The notes: generated from the letters alone by a model not told the origin. A stretch of 64,000 nt of DNA from DASQFQ01 sp963722815 (GCA_963722815.1 CAVROM010000011.1:496001-560000); one strand, 5' to 3'. Counted from the stretch's first letter, positions 1-8,318 are shown. Numbers and translations are program-made.

Positions 1-1297
1 CGAACGCGATCACGTCGCGCTCGGGGTGCAGCAGCTTCGCGGTGAGCGCGGCGGGCACGCCGTAGCCCATCGCGCCGCTCTGCGGGCCGAGCTGGGTGCC
101 GAAGCGCCGCCACTGGTAGAAGCGCGCGACCCAGCCGGAGAAGTTGCCGGCGCCGTTGGTGAGGACGGCGTCGTCGCCGAGCGCGTCGCGCAGGTGGGCG
201 ATCACCTCGCCGAGGTCGACGCCGTCGCCCGGCGCCTCGGCGTGCTCGAGCCACGCCTCGTAGTCGGCCCGCGCGGCGGCGGTCCACTCCGCCCAGCGCG
301 ACCCTTCGACCACCGGCGCCGCGGCCGCGAACTCCGCCACGCCACTGAGCACCGCCAGCGACGGCTGGTACACGCGGCCGAGCTCGCCGGGGTCGGGGTG
401 GACGTGGACGAGCGGCTGCGGCGCGACCGGCGGGGCGGGGAGCGTGTAGCCCTGCGTCTCGATCTCGGCCAGCCGCGTGCCGACCGCCACCAGCAGGTCG
501 CAGTCGCGGATCCGCTGGGCGAGCTTCGGGTTGACGCCGATCCCGACGTCGCCGGCGTAGCTCGGGCTCAGGTTGTCGACGACGTCCTGGCGCCGGAAGG
601 TCGCGCCGACCGGCAGCCCGCAGCCCTCCGCCCAGCGGGTGAATCCCTCGGCCGCGCCTTGGTCCCACGGGCCGCCGCCGACGAGCACGAACGGCCGCTC
701 CGAAGCCTCGAGCAGCGCGCCCAGCTCCTCCAGCGCCTCGGCCGACGGCGCCGGCCGCACGGCGCGGTAGCGCGGGGCGTCTTCGACCTCGACCTCCGCG
801 GCCAGCACATCCTCCGGCAGCGCCAGCACGACCGGTCCGGGGCGCCCGCTGGTGGCCTCCGTGTACGCGCGCGCGAGCACCTCGGGGATGCGCTCGGGGT
901 CGTCGAGCTCGAACGCCCACTTCGCCATCGGGCCGAACACGGCCTGGTAGTCGAGCTCCTGGAACGACTCGCGCCCGCGCTCGTGGCGCGCGACCTGGCC
1001 GACGAGCATGATCAGCGGCGTCGAGTCCTGGCGCGCGGTGTGGATGCCGGTCGCCGCGTGCGTCGCGCCCGGCCCGCGCGTCACGAAGCACAGCCCGGGG
1101 CGGCCGGTGAGCTTCCCGTAGGCGTCGGCCGCGTTGGCCGCCGCGCCCTCGTGCCGGCAGTTGACGATGCGAAACGCGCCGCGATGCTCGTACAGCCCGT
1201 CGAGCAATCCGAGGTAGGACTCGCCGGGCACGCAGAAGGCCAGGTCGGAGCCGTGCGCGACGAGCGCGTCCGCCAGCACCTGTCCGCCCGTCCGCAT
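1..1297 (-). CDS. Thiamine-diphosphate-dependent enzyme, acetolactate synthase-like (3' part outside window)
   Basis: The gene reads leftwards from ATG at 1297 and leaves the window, so only about 432 N-terminal residues are present. The N-terminus MRTGGQVLADALVAHG, then FCVPGESYLG and the conserved glutamate in NCRHEGAAANAADAYG, is the TPP-enzyme N-terminal (PYR) domain with its cofactor-activating Glu. GPGATHA and PGPVVLALPEDVL follow. Near the window edge QSGAMGYGVPAA begins the TPP-binding (PP) domain; the GDG Mg/TPP motif would lie just outside. Family members include acetolactate synthase, benzoylformate decarboxylase and oxalyl-CoA decarboxylase. No regulatory-subunit gene is adjacent, so a catabolic member is as likely as IlvB. 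It diverges from the DUF1707 gene with a very short gap. Confidence 0.85.
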   Translation of the reverse strand, partial: MRTGGQVLADALVAHGSDLAFCVPGESYLGLLDGLYEHRGAFRIVNCRHEGAAANAADAYGKLTGRPGLCFVTRGPGATHAATGIHTARQDSTPLIMLVGQVARHERGRESFQELDYQAVFGPMAKWAFELDDPERIPEVLARAYTEATSGRPGPVVLALPEDVLAAEVEVEDAPRYRAVRPAPSAEALEELGALLEASERPFVLVGGGPWDQGAAEGFTRWAEGCGLPVGATFRRQDVVDNLSPSYAGDVGIGVNPKLAQRIRDCDLLVAVGTRLAEIETQGYTLPAPPVAPQPLVHVHPDPGELGRVYQPSLAVLSGVAEFAAAAPVVEGSRWAEWTAAARADYEAWLEHAEAPGDGVDLGEVIAHLRDALGDDAVLTNGAGNFSGWVARFYQWRRFGTQLGPQSGAMGYGVPAALTAKLLHPERDVIAF

Positions 1298-1340
1298 GTC
1301 AGCGACCCTACTGGCGGCAGGCGGTACCGTTCTTCGTGGC

Positions 1341-1742
1341 GTGGCGATCCTGCAGCGTGACCAGCGAGCCTCCGATCACGACCGCGAAGCGGCGGTCGCG
1401 TTCCTCAAGGCCCACTACGCCGACGGGCGGCTGAGCGACCACGAGCTTGCCGCGCGCTCAGACGCCGCCTACCGCGCCGTCGGGGTCAGGGAGCTCGAGT
1501 GGCTGATCTCCGACCTGCCCTCGGCTCCGCCGCCGCCCCGGCGCCGGCGTTCGCCGGTCCTGCCGGTGGTGCTGCTCGTGACCGCGATCGCGCTGTGGCT
1601 GGTGACCGTGCCGCCCGAGCTCACGCTCGTCCTTATCGCGCTGGCGTTCGTCGCGGTGCTGCTGCTCTCGCCGCTGTGGATCCCGGCGCTGCTGGCCTTC
1701 ATGGCCTACCGGCTGATCCGCACGCGCCTGACCCTGCGCTGA
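1341..1742 (+). CDS. DUF1707 (SHOCT-like) membrane protein
   Basis: A protein of about 133 aa. The N-terminal block RASDHDREAAVAFLK..HYADGRLSDHELAARSDAAYRA..ELEWLISDLP is the DUF1707 signature, a short two-helix domain common in actinobacterial membrane proteins. A proline/arginine linker and two hydrophobic segments (about residues 62-80 and 84-110) follow. I chose GTG 1341 because the DUF1707 block starts right after it. An upstream in-frame ATG at 1296 would add 15 unconserved residues and overlap the divergent TPP-enzyme start. A hairpin repeat follows the stop directly. The molecular function is unknown; a role in membrane-associated regulation is often guessed. Confidence 0.75.
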   Translation: MAILQRDQRASDHDREAAVAFLKAHYADGRLSDHELAARSDAAYRAVGVRELEWLISDLPSAPPPPRRRRSPVLPVVLLVTAIALWLVTVPPELTLVLIALAFVAVLLLSPLWIPALLAFMAYRLIRTRLTLR

Positions 1743-1777
1743 CCCCCGCTAGGCACCAAGGCTTGATGCCTAGCTAA
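1743..1777. repeat. Gene-end hairpin repeat, copy A (diverged)
   Basis: CCCCCGCTAGGCACCAAGG begins right after the DUF1707 stop. The arms GCTAGGCA (1748-1755) and TGCCTAGC (1767-1774) are perfectly complementary around an 11-nt loop. This is a variant of the 35-bp repeat seen at 8.3, 21.8, 23.4 and 36.1 kb. There is no T-tract, so if it ends transcription it does so as a bare hairpin. Confidence 0.65.
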
Positions 1778-1781
1778 CCAC

Positions 1782-2007
1782 CGAGGGGGGTGCGGAGAAC
1801 CGTACCCCCTTTGAGGGGGTGGCCCTTCTGTACCGGACCCCCCGCGATCGGGAGTATGCACCCATCCTCATAGGGCGACCCCATGACACCGCCCGTTCAA
1901 CTCCCAGGCTTCGGCCCCCGGTCTGCTCTTACCCCCTCCCCCCGGCGCCCGCCGGCCGAACAGCCGCTTCAGAGCCGCCGCGCCCCCCTCGCGGCGGCTC
2001 TTTTTTT
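1782..2007 (+). ncRNA. Candidate structured leader or small RNA with C-rich loops
   Basis: This 300-bp gene-free stretch holds several alternative G/C hairpins: GGGGGGTGCGG..CCGTACCCCC at about 1783-1812, ACCCCCTTTGAGGGGGT at about 1804-1820, and C6 runs near 1840, 1935 and 1983. It ends in a textbook Rho-independent terminator. A terminator just upstream of a gene, preceded by mutually exclusive hairpins, suggests a discrete small RNA or an attenuated leader. The six-cytosine loop of the terminator hairpin recalls the actinobacterial 6C RNA motif (two stem-loops each with six or more C), but I cannot draw the first 6C hairpin convincingly. No ORF here looks real. Confidence 0.4.
1971..2007 (+). 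terminator. Strong Rho-independent terminator
   Basis: AGAGCCGCCGCG (1971-1982) pairs perfectly with CGCGGCGGCTCT (1990-2001) around a CCCCCCT loop. T7 follows (2001-2007). It is the only classical stem plus U-tract terminator I found. It acts on rightward transcripts and isolates the DUF4097 operon from upstream transcription. Confidence 0.9.
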
Positions 2008-2030
2008 CTCCCCACGACGTCTGACTTTCC

Positions 2031-2045
2031 TATAACGCTTACGTC
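2031..2045 (+). promoter_or_regulatory. Putative -10 element for a leaderless transcript
   Basis: TATAAC lies at 2031-2036 and the ATG of the DUF4097 gene at 2046. Initiation 6-8 nt downstream of the -10 would put the transcript start on or beside the ATG, so the mRNA would be leaderless. No purine-rich ribosome-binding site precedes the ATG, which agrees. A good -35 is not visible. Confidence 0.45.
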
Positions 2046-2783
2046 ATGCGCCCGGTCGATGCCCTGAGCCGACACGCCTCCAGCTGGGGCTGGCTCGTGA
2101 CCGTGTCCGCGTTCGCGCTGCTGACCGCCGGGCTCGTGATGGCGGTGTGGTGGGCGGCGACCGACGAGGAGCGCACGGCGACCTACCAGGTGCGCGGCTC
2201 GGTCACCGCGATCACGCTGGACATCGGGGAGGCGGACCTCCAGATCGTCGGCGGCGGCAGCCAGGCCTCGCTGCAGGTCAGCCACACCGACCGCTTCTCC
2301 TTCAACCATCCCGCCGAGGCCGAGCGCGTCGTGCGCGGCGGCGAGCTGCGGCTGCGCTCGCGTTGCCCGGCCGCGCTGATCGGCAGCTGCTCCTCCGCCT
2401 ACCGGCTGCGCGTGCCGGACAACGTCCCGGTCAGGGTCAGGACCACGAGCGGCGACGTTTCCTCCAGCGGCTACCGCGGCTCCGCCACCGTCGACACCAC
2501 CTCGGGCAGCGTCGACTTCGACGGCTGGTGCGGGTTCAACCTCCAGGTCCGCGCCGACGTCGGCGACGTCCGTGCCGTCGCCTCCTGCACGCCCCAGCGC
2601 CTGCAGCTGCGCTCGCGCGCCGGCTCGGTGCAGGCGCTCGTGCCGCCGGGCCGGTACCGCGTCGACGCCGAGAGCGACGAGGGCAAGCGCAGCGTGCGTG
2701 GCGTGACCACCGGCGACGACGCCCCATTCCAGGTCCAGGCGCTCTCCACCACCGGTGACGTCCGCGTCGGGAGCGGGCCGTGA
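2046..2783 (+). CDS. DUF4097-type beta-strand repeat membrane-anchored protein
   Basis: A 245-aa protein. One membrane segment (about residues 17-37) anchors an extracytoplasmic domain of repetitive short beta strands. Motifs such as TTSGDVSSSGYRG, TTSGSVDFDG and STTGDVRVGSG are typical of the DUF4097/DUF4098 putative adhesin-like fold. Two cysteine pairs (CPAALIGSC and CGF..SCTP) might form disulfides. It is the first gene of a tight operon: its TGA overlaps the GTG start of the histidine kinase (GTGA, 2780-2783). Homologues often sit beside signalling genes and are presumed cell-envelope or stress proteins. The precise role is unknown. Confidence 0.75.
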   Translation: MRPVDALSRHASSWGWLVTVSAFALLTAGLVMAVWWAATDEERTATYQVRGSVTAITLDIGEADLQIVGGGSQASLQVSHTDRFSFNHPAEAERVVRGGELRLRSRCPAALIGSCSSAYRLRVPDNVPVRVRTTSGDVSSSGYRGSATVDTTSGSVDFDGWCGFNLQVRADVGDVRAVASCTPQRLQLRSRAGSVQALVPPGRYRVDAESDEGKRSVRGVTTGDDAPFQVQALSTTGDVRVGSGP

Positions 2784-4350
2784 GCGACGGCGACACGATC
2801 GACTTCGGGCGCCGCCTGCGGCGCGCGGTCGAGGCGCTCGAGTACCTCGTCCTCAGCCTTCCGCTGGGCGTCGTGTGCGCGGCGGCCGCCGCGCTGCTCG
2901 TGCTCGGCGCCGCGCTCAGCGCGATCTGGATCGGCCTCCCGGTCGTGCTGTTCACGGTCGCCGGCTGCGCGCGCCTCGCCGAGCTCGAGCGCCGCCAGGC
3001 CAACCGGCTGCTCGACGCGCACATCCCCCCGCTGACGCCGCCCGCGCACCACGAGGGCACGCTGTGGCGCCGCGCGATCGCCACGCTCAGCGACCGCGAC
3101 AACTGGCGCATGCTCGTGCTGGTGGCGATCAAGCTGCCGGTCGCGCTGATCGGGCTCGCCGCCGGGCTCTTCCCGATCGCGGTCACCGCCTGGCTGCTGA
3201 TCTTCGGCGTCCGCGGCATCGGCCACCTGGGCGATCGCTTCTACGTCGGGCCGTGGACGCTCGGGCCGCTCACCGGCCTGCTGCTGTGCGCGCTCGCGCT
3301 CGCCGCCGGCATCCTCGCGATCGCCGCGCTCGACGGCCTGCGCACGCTGCTCGCCTCGCTCTCGCGCGCGCTGCTCTCCTCCGGCGAGCGCGCGGAAGGC
3401 CCGGTGCGCGAGCTGCTCGCCGAGAGCCTCGGCGACCGCACGCTGTCGGTCGCCTACTGGCTGCCCGAGCGGGAGATCTTCGTCGACGAGCTGGGCCACA
3501 AGGTGCACATGCCCGAGCCCGGCTCCGGCCGCGCGTGGACCGCCGTCGAGCGCGACGGCCGCCGCGTCGCGGCGATCGTCCACGACGCCGAGCTGGCCAC
3601 CGGGCCGGAGCTCGTCAACGCCGCCGCGGCGGGCGCGGCGCTGGCGATCGACAACGAGCGGTTGAAGGCCGACCTGCGCGCCCGCGTGGAGGAGCTGCGC
3701 GTCTCGCGCGTCCGCATCGTCGAGGCGGCCGATCACGCCCGCCGCCGGATCGAGCGCGATCTCCACGACGGCGCCCAGCAGCAGCTCGTCTCGCTCTCGC
3801 TCGACCTGCGCCTGCTGAAGGCCAAGCTCAACGGCAACGAGGCCGCCGCTGCCACCATCGACGAGCTGTCCGAGAAGCTGGCCACCGCACTCGCCGAGCT
3901 GCGCGAGCTCGCGCGCGGCATCCACCCCGTGATCCTCACCGAGCGCGGGCTCGTGCCCGCCGTCGCGGCGCTCGCCCAGCGCGCGCCGGTACCGGTCGAG
4001 GCCGACATCTCGATCCACGAGCGCCTGACGCCCGCGATCGAGGCGGCCGCCTACTTCGTGGTCGCCGAGGCGCTGACCAACGTCGCCAAGTACGCCCAGG
4101 CCGACAACGTGCTCGTCGACCTGCGGCGCGACGACCGCCACGTGATCGTCGTGGTCGAGGACGACGGCGTCGGCGGCGCCGACCTCGAGAACGGCACCGG
4201 CCTGCGCGGCTGGTCGACCGGCTGTCGGCGCTCGACGGCATCCTCGAGCTGGAGACGCCCGTGGGCGGCGGCACGCGCCTGCGCGCGCTGATCCCGTGCA
4301 GCGCGGCCGACGTCATCCGCAGCGACGACGACAAGATGGCAGCGCGGTGA
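2780..4350 (+). CDS. Sensor histidine kinase (PF13796-type sensor, HisKA_3, HATPase_c), one frameshift
   Basis: The start is GTG 2780. The N-terminal half has a conserved sensor region (LSLPLGVVCAAAAALLVLG.., WIGLPVV, LPVALIGLAAGLFPIAVTAWLLI) with about four membrane helices. The dimerisation/phospho-acceptor motif RRRIERDLHDGAQQQL has His at about residue 329. An ATPase domain with EALTNVAKYA and DDGVGGAD follows. Near 4209 the frame breaks: GLRG should continue as LVDRLSALDGILELETPVGGGTRL, which lies in the next frame and ends at 4350, so one base appears to be missing. Such kinases normally pair with a LuxR-type regulator, but here the next gene is a substrate-binding lipoprotein, overlapping by GTGA. 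Confidence 0.85.
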
Positions 4351-5367
4351 GGCGGCTCGCGCTCCTTCTGCTGCTGCTGGTCAGCGTCGCCGGCTGCGGC
4401 AAGGTCACCGAGGTCCGCGAGCCGGATCTGTTCGCCGGTGAGGGCATCAAGCCCGCGCCGCAGGCCGACGAGCGGGCGCCGCGCGGCGAGACCAACATCC
4501 GCATCGCGGTCGTCACGCACGCCACCGCGTCGAGCACGTTCTGGTCGGTGGTGCGCAACGGCGTCGACGCCGCGGCGCGCGAGATGCACGTCACGGTCTC
4601 CTACAAGTCGCCCGACACGTTCTCGGTCTCGCGAATGCGCGACCTCATCAACGACGCGGTCGACAGCAAGCCCGACGGCCTCGTGGTCTCGATCCCAGAC
4701 CCGGCCATCGGCCCGGCGGTGCGGCGCGCCGAGCGCGCCGGGCATCCCGGTCGTGTCGATGAACTCCGGCGCCGACCTGTGGCGCCAGTTCGGGATCCTC
4801 GCCCACGTCGGCCAGCCGGAGGCGCAGGCGGGGCGCGAGGCCGGCGAGCGGATGGCGGCGGCCGGCGTCCACAACGCGATCTGCATCAACCACACGCTCG
4901 AGAACAAGGCGCTGGGGATCCGCTGCGCGGCGTTCGCGAAGGCGATGCGCAAGGCCGGCGCTCGCGCGCACACGTTCCTGCTCGACGTCGAGGACCGCAA
5001 CGTCGCGGCGCCGAAGCTCGCCGCCGAGATCGATCGCGTCAAGGCGGACGGCGTGCTCGGCCTCGGCACCGGCGGCTCGGCGGCGGCGCTGGACGCCAAG
5101 AAGCTCGGCGGCCGCGCGGCGCGCGTCAAGATCGGCACCTTCGACCTCACGCCCGAGGTGCTCGAGGCGATCAAGGACGGGCGGATCCTGTTCGCGGTCG
5201 ACCAGCAGGCCTACCTGCAGGGCTACATGCCGATCGTGATGCTCACCCAGGAGGCGCGCTACGGCCTCTTCCCGTCGCGCGGCCAGGTCGTCGCGACGGG
5301 CCCGAACTTCGTGACGCGCGAGACCGCGTCGCTCGCGCTGCAGCTGTCGAGCCGCGGGATCCGCTAG
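4347..5367 (+). CDS. Periplasmic sugar-binding lipoprotein (PBP1 fold), one frameshift
   Basis: GTG 4347 overlaps the kinase stop. VRRLALLLLLLVSVAGC is a lipoprotein signal peptide with lipobox SVAGC. The mature part is a type-I periplasmic-binding fold: IRIAVVTHATASSTFWSVV, INDAVDSKPDGLVVSIPDP, then IPVVSMNSG, GREAGERM, GVLGLGTGGSAAAL and FAVDQQAYLQGYMPI. The frame changes near 4740 (an extra G in GCCGGGCATC) and resumes to TAG 5365-5367. Family members bind sugars for ABC importers or feed ligand signals to membrane sensors. No permease or ATPase gene is next to it, so a sensory role with the upstream kinase is plausible (inference). It shares its CTAG stop with the convergent gene. Confidence 0.8.
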
Positions 5368-5753
5368 CGGGTGAGCGCGCTGCTGACGTCGATCGCGGTG
5401 TAGAGCGAGAGGCCGAGCCACAGGACCAGCCCGAGCACCGGGCCGATCAGCGTCAGCGAGAGCGCGAACAGGACGGCGGAGATCCCGCACAGGATCGCGC
5501 CCTTCTCGGTGATGCCCGCGTAGACGTGACCGGAGCCCGGCCAGGTGAGCGAGAGCCACATCGCGCTGCGCGGGCTCTTGGCCTTGGCGGGGCTCCCGAG
5601 CGACGGCAGGCCGCCCATGCCGCGCGGGAAGGCGCAGCGCGGGCAGGCCGAAGCGCGGAAGTCGACCGCCTGGCCGCACGCCTCGCACGTGTCGGTCGGG
5701 ATCGCGTGGGCCGCGGGGGGAGCGGACGGGGGCGGGACCGAGGACTGGCTCAC
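5364..5753 (-). CDS. Zinc-ribbon membrane protein with TM2-like C-terminus
   Basis: GTG 5753 gives 129 aa. A zinc ribbon is formed by CEACG and CPRCAFPRGMG. After a linker comes SLTWPGSGHVYAGITEKG, resembling the turn of TM2-type domains, then two hydrophobic helices (AILCGISAVLFALSLTLIG and LGLVLWLGLSLYTAIDV). Earlier in-frame starts up to 5873 would overlap the divergent FlgM-like gene, so I prefer 5753. Function is unknown. The last codon TAG lies in the CTAG that also ends the convergent lipoprotein gene. Confidence 0.6.
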   Translation of the reverse strand: MSQSSVPPPSAPPAAHAIPTDTCEACGQAVDFRASACPRCAFPRGMGGLPSLGSPAKAKSPRSAMWLSLTWPGSGHVYAGITEKGAILCGISAVLFALSLTLIGPVLGLVLWLGLSLYTAIDVSSALTR

Positions 5754-5832
5754 ACCCGTTGAATCGGCATGCGCGGGGAGGCGCTTGAGGGATCGGGTGC
5801 TGACCCCATGCGCGAGGTTCGTGGCCGGACCG

Positions 5833-6108
5833 ATGATGGTCTCGATGAGCCTCACACTCCACATCACTCCCACCGACCAGATCGATCAGCTCGTCGACCG
5901 GGCGGTCAGCCCGCTCGACCACGCGCTCGGCACGGTCGAGTGCTCCGACCCGGAGCTGTCGCCGACCCGCATCCGCACCGTGATGCGCATGCGCACCCGG
6001 ATCCTCGCCGGCGAGTACGTCGTCGACGCGGACGCGGTCGCCGAGGCGCTCGCCGAGCGCCTGCGCCCGGCGGGCCCCGTCAGCTGGCTGCAGTCGCGCG
6101 CCGTCTAG
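5833..6108 (+). CDS. Small FlgM-like protein (possible anti-sigma factor)
   Basis: About 91 aa. The C-terminal stretch MRTRILAGEYVVDADAVAEALAERL resembles the FlgM/anti-sigma-28 C-terminal region (GxYxVDxxxVAxxI). The N-terminus THITPTDQ-like region is low in complexity and probably flexible. Start options are ATG 5833, 5836 or 5845. No flagellar genes are visible, so the similarity may mean only a generic sigma-binding helix. The 3' end overlaps the convergent aldo/keto reductase by 29 bp. Confidence 0.45.
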   Translation: MMVSMSLTLHITPTDQIDQLVDRAVSPLDHALGTVECSDPELSPTRIRTVMRMRTRILAGEYVVDADAVAEALAERLRPAGPVSWLQSRAV

Positions 6109-7114
6109 CGTCCGGCTTCAGGGCCGGGTTCTGGTACCCGGCATCGGCGGCGGCCAGCGTCGTGCCGGGCGGGACGATCTCGTCGATGCGGTCGAGGATG
6201 GCCGCGTCGAGGACCACCTCGTCGGCGCCGACCTGCGACTCGAGCTGCTCCATCGTGCGCGGGCCGATGATCGCCGACGTCACCGCTGGGTGGTTGATCA
6301 CCCACGCGAGCGCGAGCTGGATCAGCGTCAGCCCCGCCTCGTCGGCGAGCTGCGCGAGCGCGTCGGCGGCGTCGAGCTTGCGCTGATTGCCGGGGTCCGA
6401 GAGGTCGTAGCGCGCGGGCATCCGCTCGGCGCGTGAGGACTGCGGCGCGTCCTGGCCCTTGCGCCACTTGCCACTCAGCCAGCCACCGGCCAGCGGCGAC
6501 CACGGGATGACGGCCATGCCGTAGCGGCGGCAGGTCGGCAGCACGTCGGCCTCGATCCCGCGGGCGAGCAGCGAGTAGGGCGGCTGCTCGCACACGAAGC
6601 GCTCGCGGCCGCGGTCGCGAGCCACCCACTGGGCCTCGACGATCTGCGAGGCGGGGAACGTCGACGAGCCGATGTAGCGGACCTTGCCGGCCCGGACGAG
6701 GTCGGTCAGCGCACCGAGCGTCTCGTCGATGTCGGTGTCCTCCTCCGGGCGGTGGATCTGGTACAGGTCGATGTAGTCGGTCTGCAGGCGCTTCAGCGAC
6801 GCCTCGACCTCGCGTACGATCCAGCGGCGGGAGTTGCCGAACTGGTTGGGGTCATCGCCCATCGAGCCGTGCACCTTGGTGGCGAGCACGACGTCGTCGC
6901 GGCGGCCTTTCAGCGCTTTGCCGACGATCTCCTCGGACTCGCCGCGCGAGTAGACGTCGGCGGTGTCGATGAAGTTGATGCCGGCGTCGAGCGCCCGGTG
7001 GATGATCCGGATGCTCTCGTCGTGGTCGGGGTTGCCCCAGGCGCCGAACATCATCGCGCCGAGGCAGAGGGGCGACACCTGGACACCGGTGCGCCCGAAA
7101 GGACGGAGGGTCAT
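6080..7114 (-). CDS. Aldo/keto reductase
   Basis: ATG 7114 gives 344 aa, normal for the family. MTLRPFGRTGVQVSPLCLGAMMFG is the usual start. The catalytic tetrad is visible: Asp and Tyr in DTADVYSRGESEEIVG, Lys in VLATKVHG, His in YQIHRPEEDTD. The NADPH-binding end AIIGPRTMEQLESQV is present. These enzymes reduce aldehydes and ketones with NADPH. The start codon overlaps the stop of the upstream RHH-GAF gene (ATGA), so the two are probably translated together. Confidence 0.9.
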   Translation of the reverse strand: MTLRPFGRTGVQVSPLCLGAMMFGAWGNPDHDESIRIIHRALDAGINFIDTADVYSRGESEEIVGKALKGRRDDVVLATKVHGSMGDDPNQFGNSRRWIVREVEASLKRLQTDYIDLYQIHRPEEDTDIDETLGALTDLVRAGKVRYIGSSTFPASQIVEAQWVARDRGRERFVCEQPPYSLLARGIEADVLPTCRRYGMAVIPWSPLAGGWLSGKWRKGQDAPQSSRAERMPARYDLSDPGNQRKLDAADALAQLADEAGLTLIQLALAWVINHPAVTSAIIGPRTMEQLESQVGADEVVLDAAILDRIDEIVPPGTTLAAADAGYQNPALKPDARRRATAAS

Positions 7115-7926
7115 TCCTCGACAGTAGCCAAGGTGATCTCGTTGACCACCGAGGCCGCGAGGTCGCCGAGCAGCTCGACCTGGTGCTTCGTCCATTGCCG
7201 CGGATGGGTGTCGAGCACGCACAGCGTGCCGAGGGCGTGGCCGTCGGCGTTGATCAGCGGGACGCCCGCGTAGGCGACCGAGCTGTGCTCCTCGACCGCC
7301 CGGTTGTGCTTCAGCAGCGGATGCTCGCGCGCGTCCTCGACGATCAGCGGCTCGCGGTTGGCGATCGCGTGCTGGCAGAACGAGTGCGAGAGCGGCGTCT
7401 CGCGCTCCTCGACGCCGATCGCGCTCTTGAAGAACTGGCGGTTCTCGTCGATCAGCGAGACGAGCGCGACGGGCGCGTTGAGCACCTCGGCGGCGAGCCG
7501 GACGTGGCGGTCGAAGCTGGGGTCGGGCGGCGTGTCGAGCAGCCCGGTCTTGCGCAGCGCGGCGAGGCGCCCGGGATCCTGGACGGCGGTCGCCGTGGCG
7601 AGCAGGGCCTCGCGGCGCGCTGCCTCCTCGAGCAGCTCGGCGCGGCGGCGCTCGCCCTCGGCCGCGAGCCGGCGGGCCTCCTCGGCGCCGATCGGCGCGC
7701 TGCTGTCGGGGGCGGGCTCGGTGTGGCCGTTGCCGTTGCCGTTGGCGCCGAGCTGGGACAGCGCCTCGTAGGCGACCTCGCCGCGGCGGCCCATCGCGTA
7801 CGCGGCGCGCATGACGCTCGCGTCGCGGATGAACTGCGCGGCGCTGACGCCCTCGCGCTCGGCCTCACGCTCGAGCAGGCGCCAGAGGTCCTCGCTGAAC
7901 CGGACTGTCGTGGCGCGCATCGGCAT
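7111..7926 (-). CDS. Ribbon-helix-helix/GAF two-domain protein
   Basis: ATG 7926 gives 271 aa; ATG 7962 is an alternative. Residues about 3-45 (MRATTVRFSEDLWRLLERE..GVSAAQFIRDAS) look like a CopG/Arc-type ribbon-helix-helix DNA-binding domain. A Gly/Asn-rich linker and a charged helix follow. From about residue 120 a GAF domain of the free-standing cytosolic type appears: DPGRLAALRKTGLLDTPPDP, RLAAEVLNAPVALVSLIDENRQFFKS, SHSFCQHAI, YAGVPLINADGHALGTLCVLD. A GAF domain fused to an RHH domain suggests a ligand- or light-responsive DNA-binding protein. It overlaps the aldo/keto reductase downstream by 4 bp. Confidence 0.75.
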   Translation of the reverse strand: MPMRATTVRFSEDLWRLLEREAEREGVSAAQFIRDASVMRAAYAMGRRGEVAYEALSQLGANGNGNGHTEPAPDSSAPIGAEEARRLAAEGERRRAELLEEAARREALLATATAVQDPGRLAALRKTGLLDTPPDPSFDRHVRLAAEVLNAPVALVSLIDENRQFFKSAIGVEERETPLSHSFCQHAIANREPLIVEDAREHPLLKHNRAVEEHSSVAYAGVPLINADGHALGTLCVLDTHPRQWTKHQVELLGDLAASVVNEITLATVEE

Positions 7927-8021
7927 CTTGTGGCGGATGGTACGCGGTTGCGGATCCGCCATCGGTACGGGTAACCGCACCACAAGACTCGTAGGAGCCG
8001 GTATCGCAACCGAGCTCGCCA

Positions 8022-8318
8022 ATGACTACGTTGTCATACATGAACTCGACCCTCCGCCTGGACGTATCGATCAACGACGGGATCCACACCGTGTCCATCG
8101 CCGGCGAGCTCGACGCTGGGAGCGTCTCTGAGCTGTCCGACTGTCTGGACGGGTGCCGGGAGCCCGGCGCGCGTGTCCTGCTCGACCTTCGGGAGCTGAA
8201 CTTCATGGACGGCGCCGGCCTGGAGCTGCTCGACCGCACCTACGTCCAGTCCAGCCTCGAGGGCTGGACCTTCGCCGTGATCACCACGGGCGAGCGGTAC
8301 CTCGCCCGCGCCGCCTAG
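8022..8318 (+). CDS. STAS-domain protein (anti-sigma factor antagonist-like)
   Basis: 98 aa from ATG 8022, or 92 aa from ATG 8040. The STAS fold is clear: DGIHTVSIAGELDAGSVSELSDCL, ARVLLDLRELNFMDGAGLELLDRTY. In SpoIIAA-type antagonists the loop is FxDSSGL and a kinase phosphorylates the first Ser. Here it is FMDGAGL, so the usual phospho-site is missing. No anti-sigma kinase is adjacent. It may act without phosphorylation or serve as a docking module in the signalling cluster. Its TAG is shared in CTAG 8315-8318 with the convergent HD-GYP gene. Confidence 0.75.
   Translation: MTTLSYMNSTLRLDVSINDGIHTVSIAGELDAGSVSELSDCLDGCREPGARVLLDLRELNFMDGAGLELLDRTYVQSSLEGWTFAVITTGERYLARAA

Noticed and set aside
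26..1360. Long plus-strand open frame opposite the TPP enzyme
   Set aside because: Its translation is low-complexity Arg/Ala/Gly. The opposite strand gives a clear TPP-enzyme sequence, so it is a high-GC shadow.
7921..7990. Imperfect palindrome CTTGTGG...CCACAAG around the RHH-GAF start
   Set aside because: Only about 7 bp pair exactly, so it could be chance. It might be an autoregulatory site, but I cannot support it.
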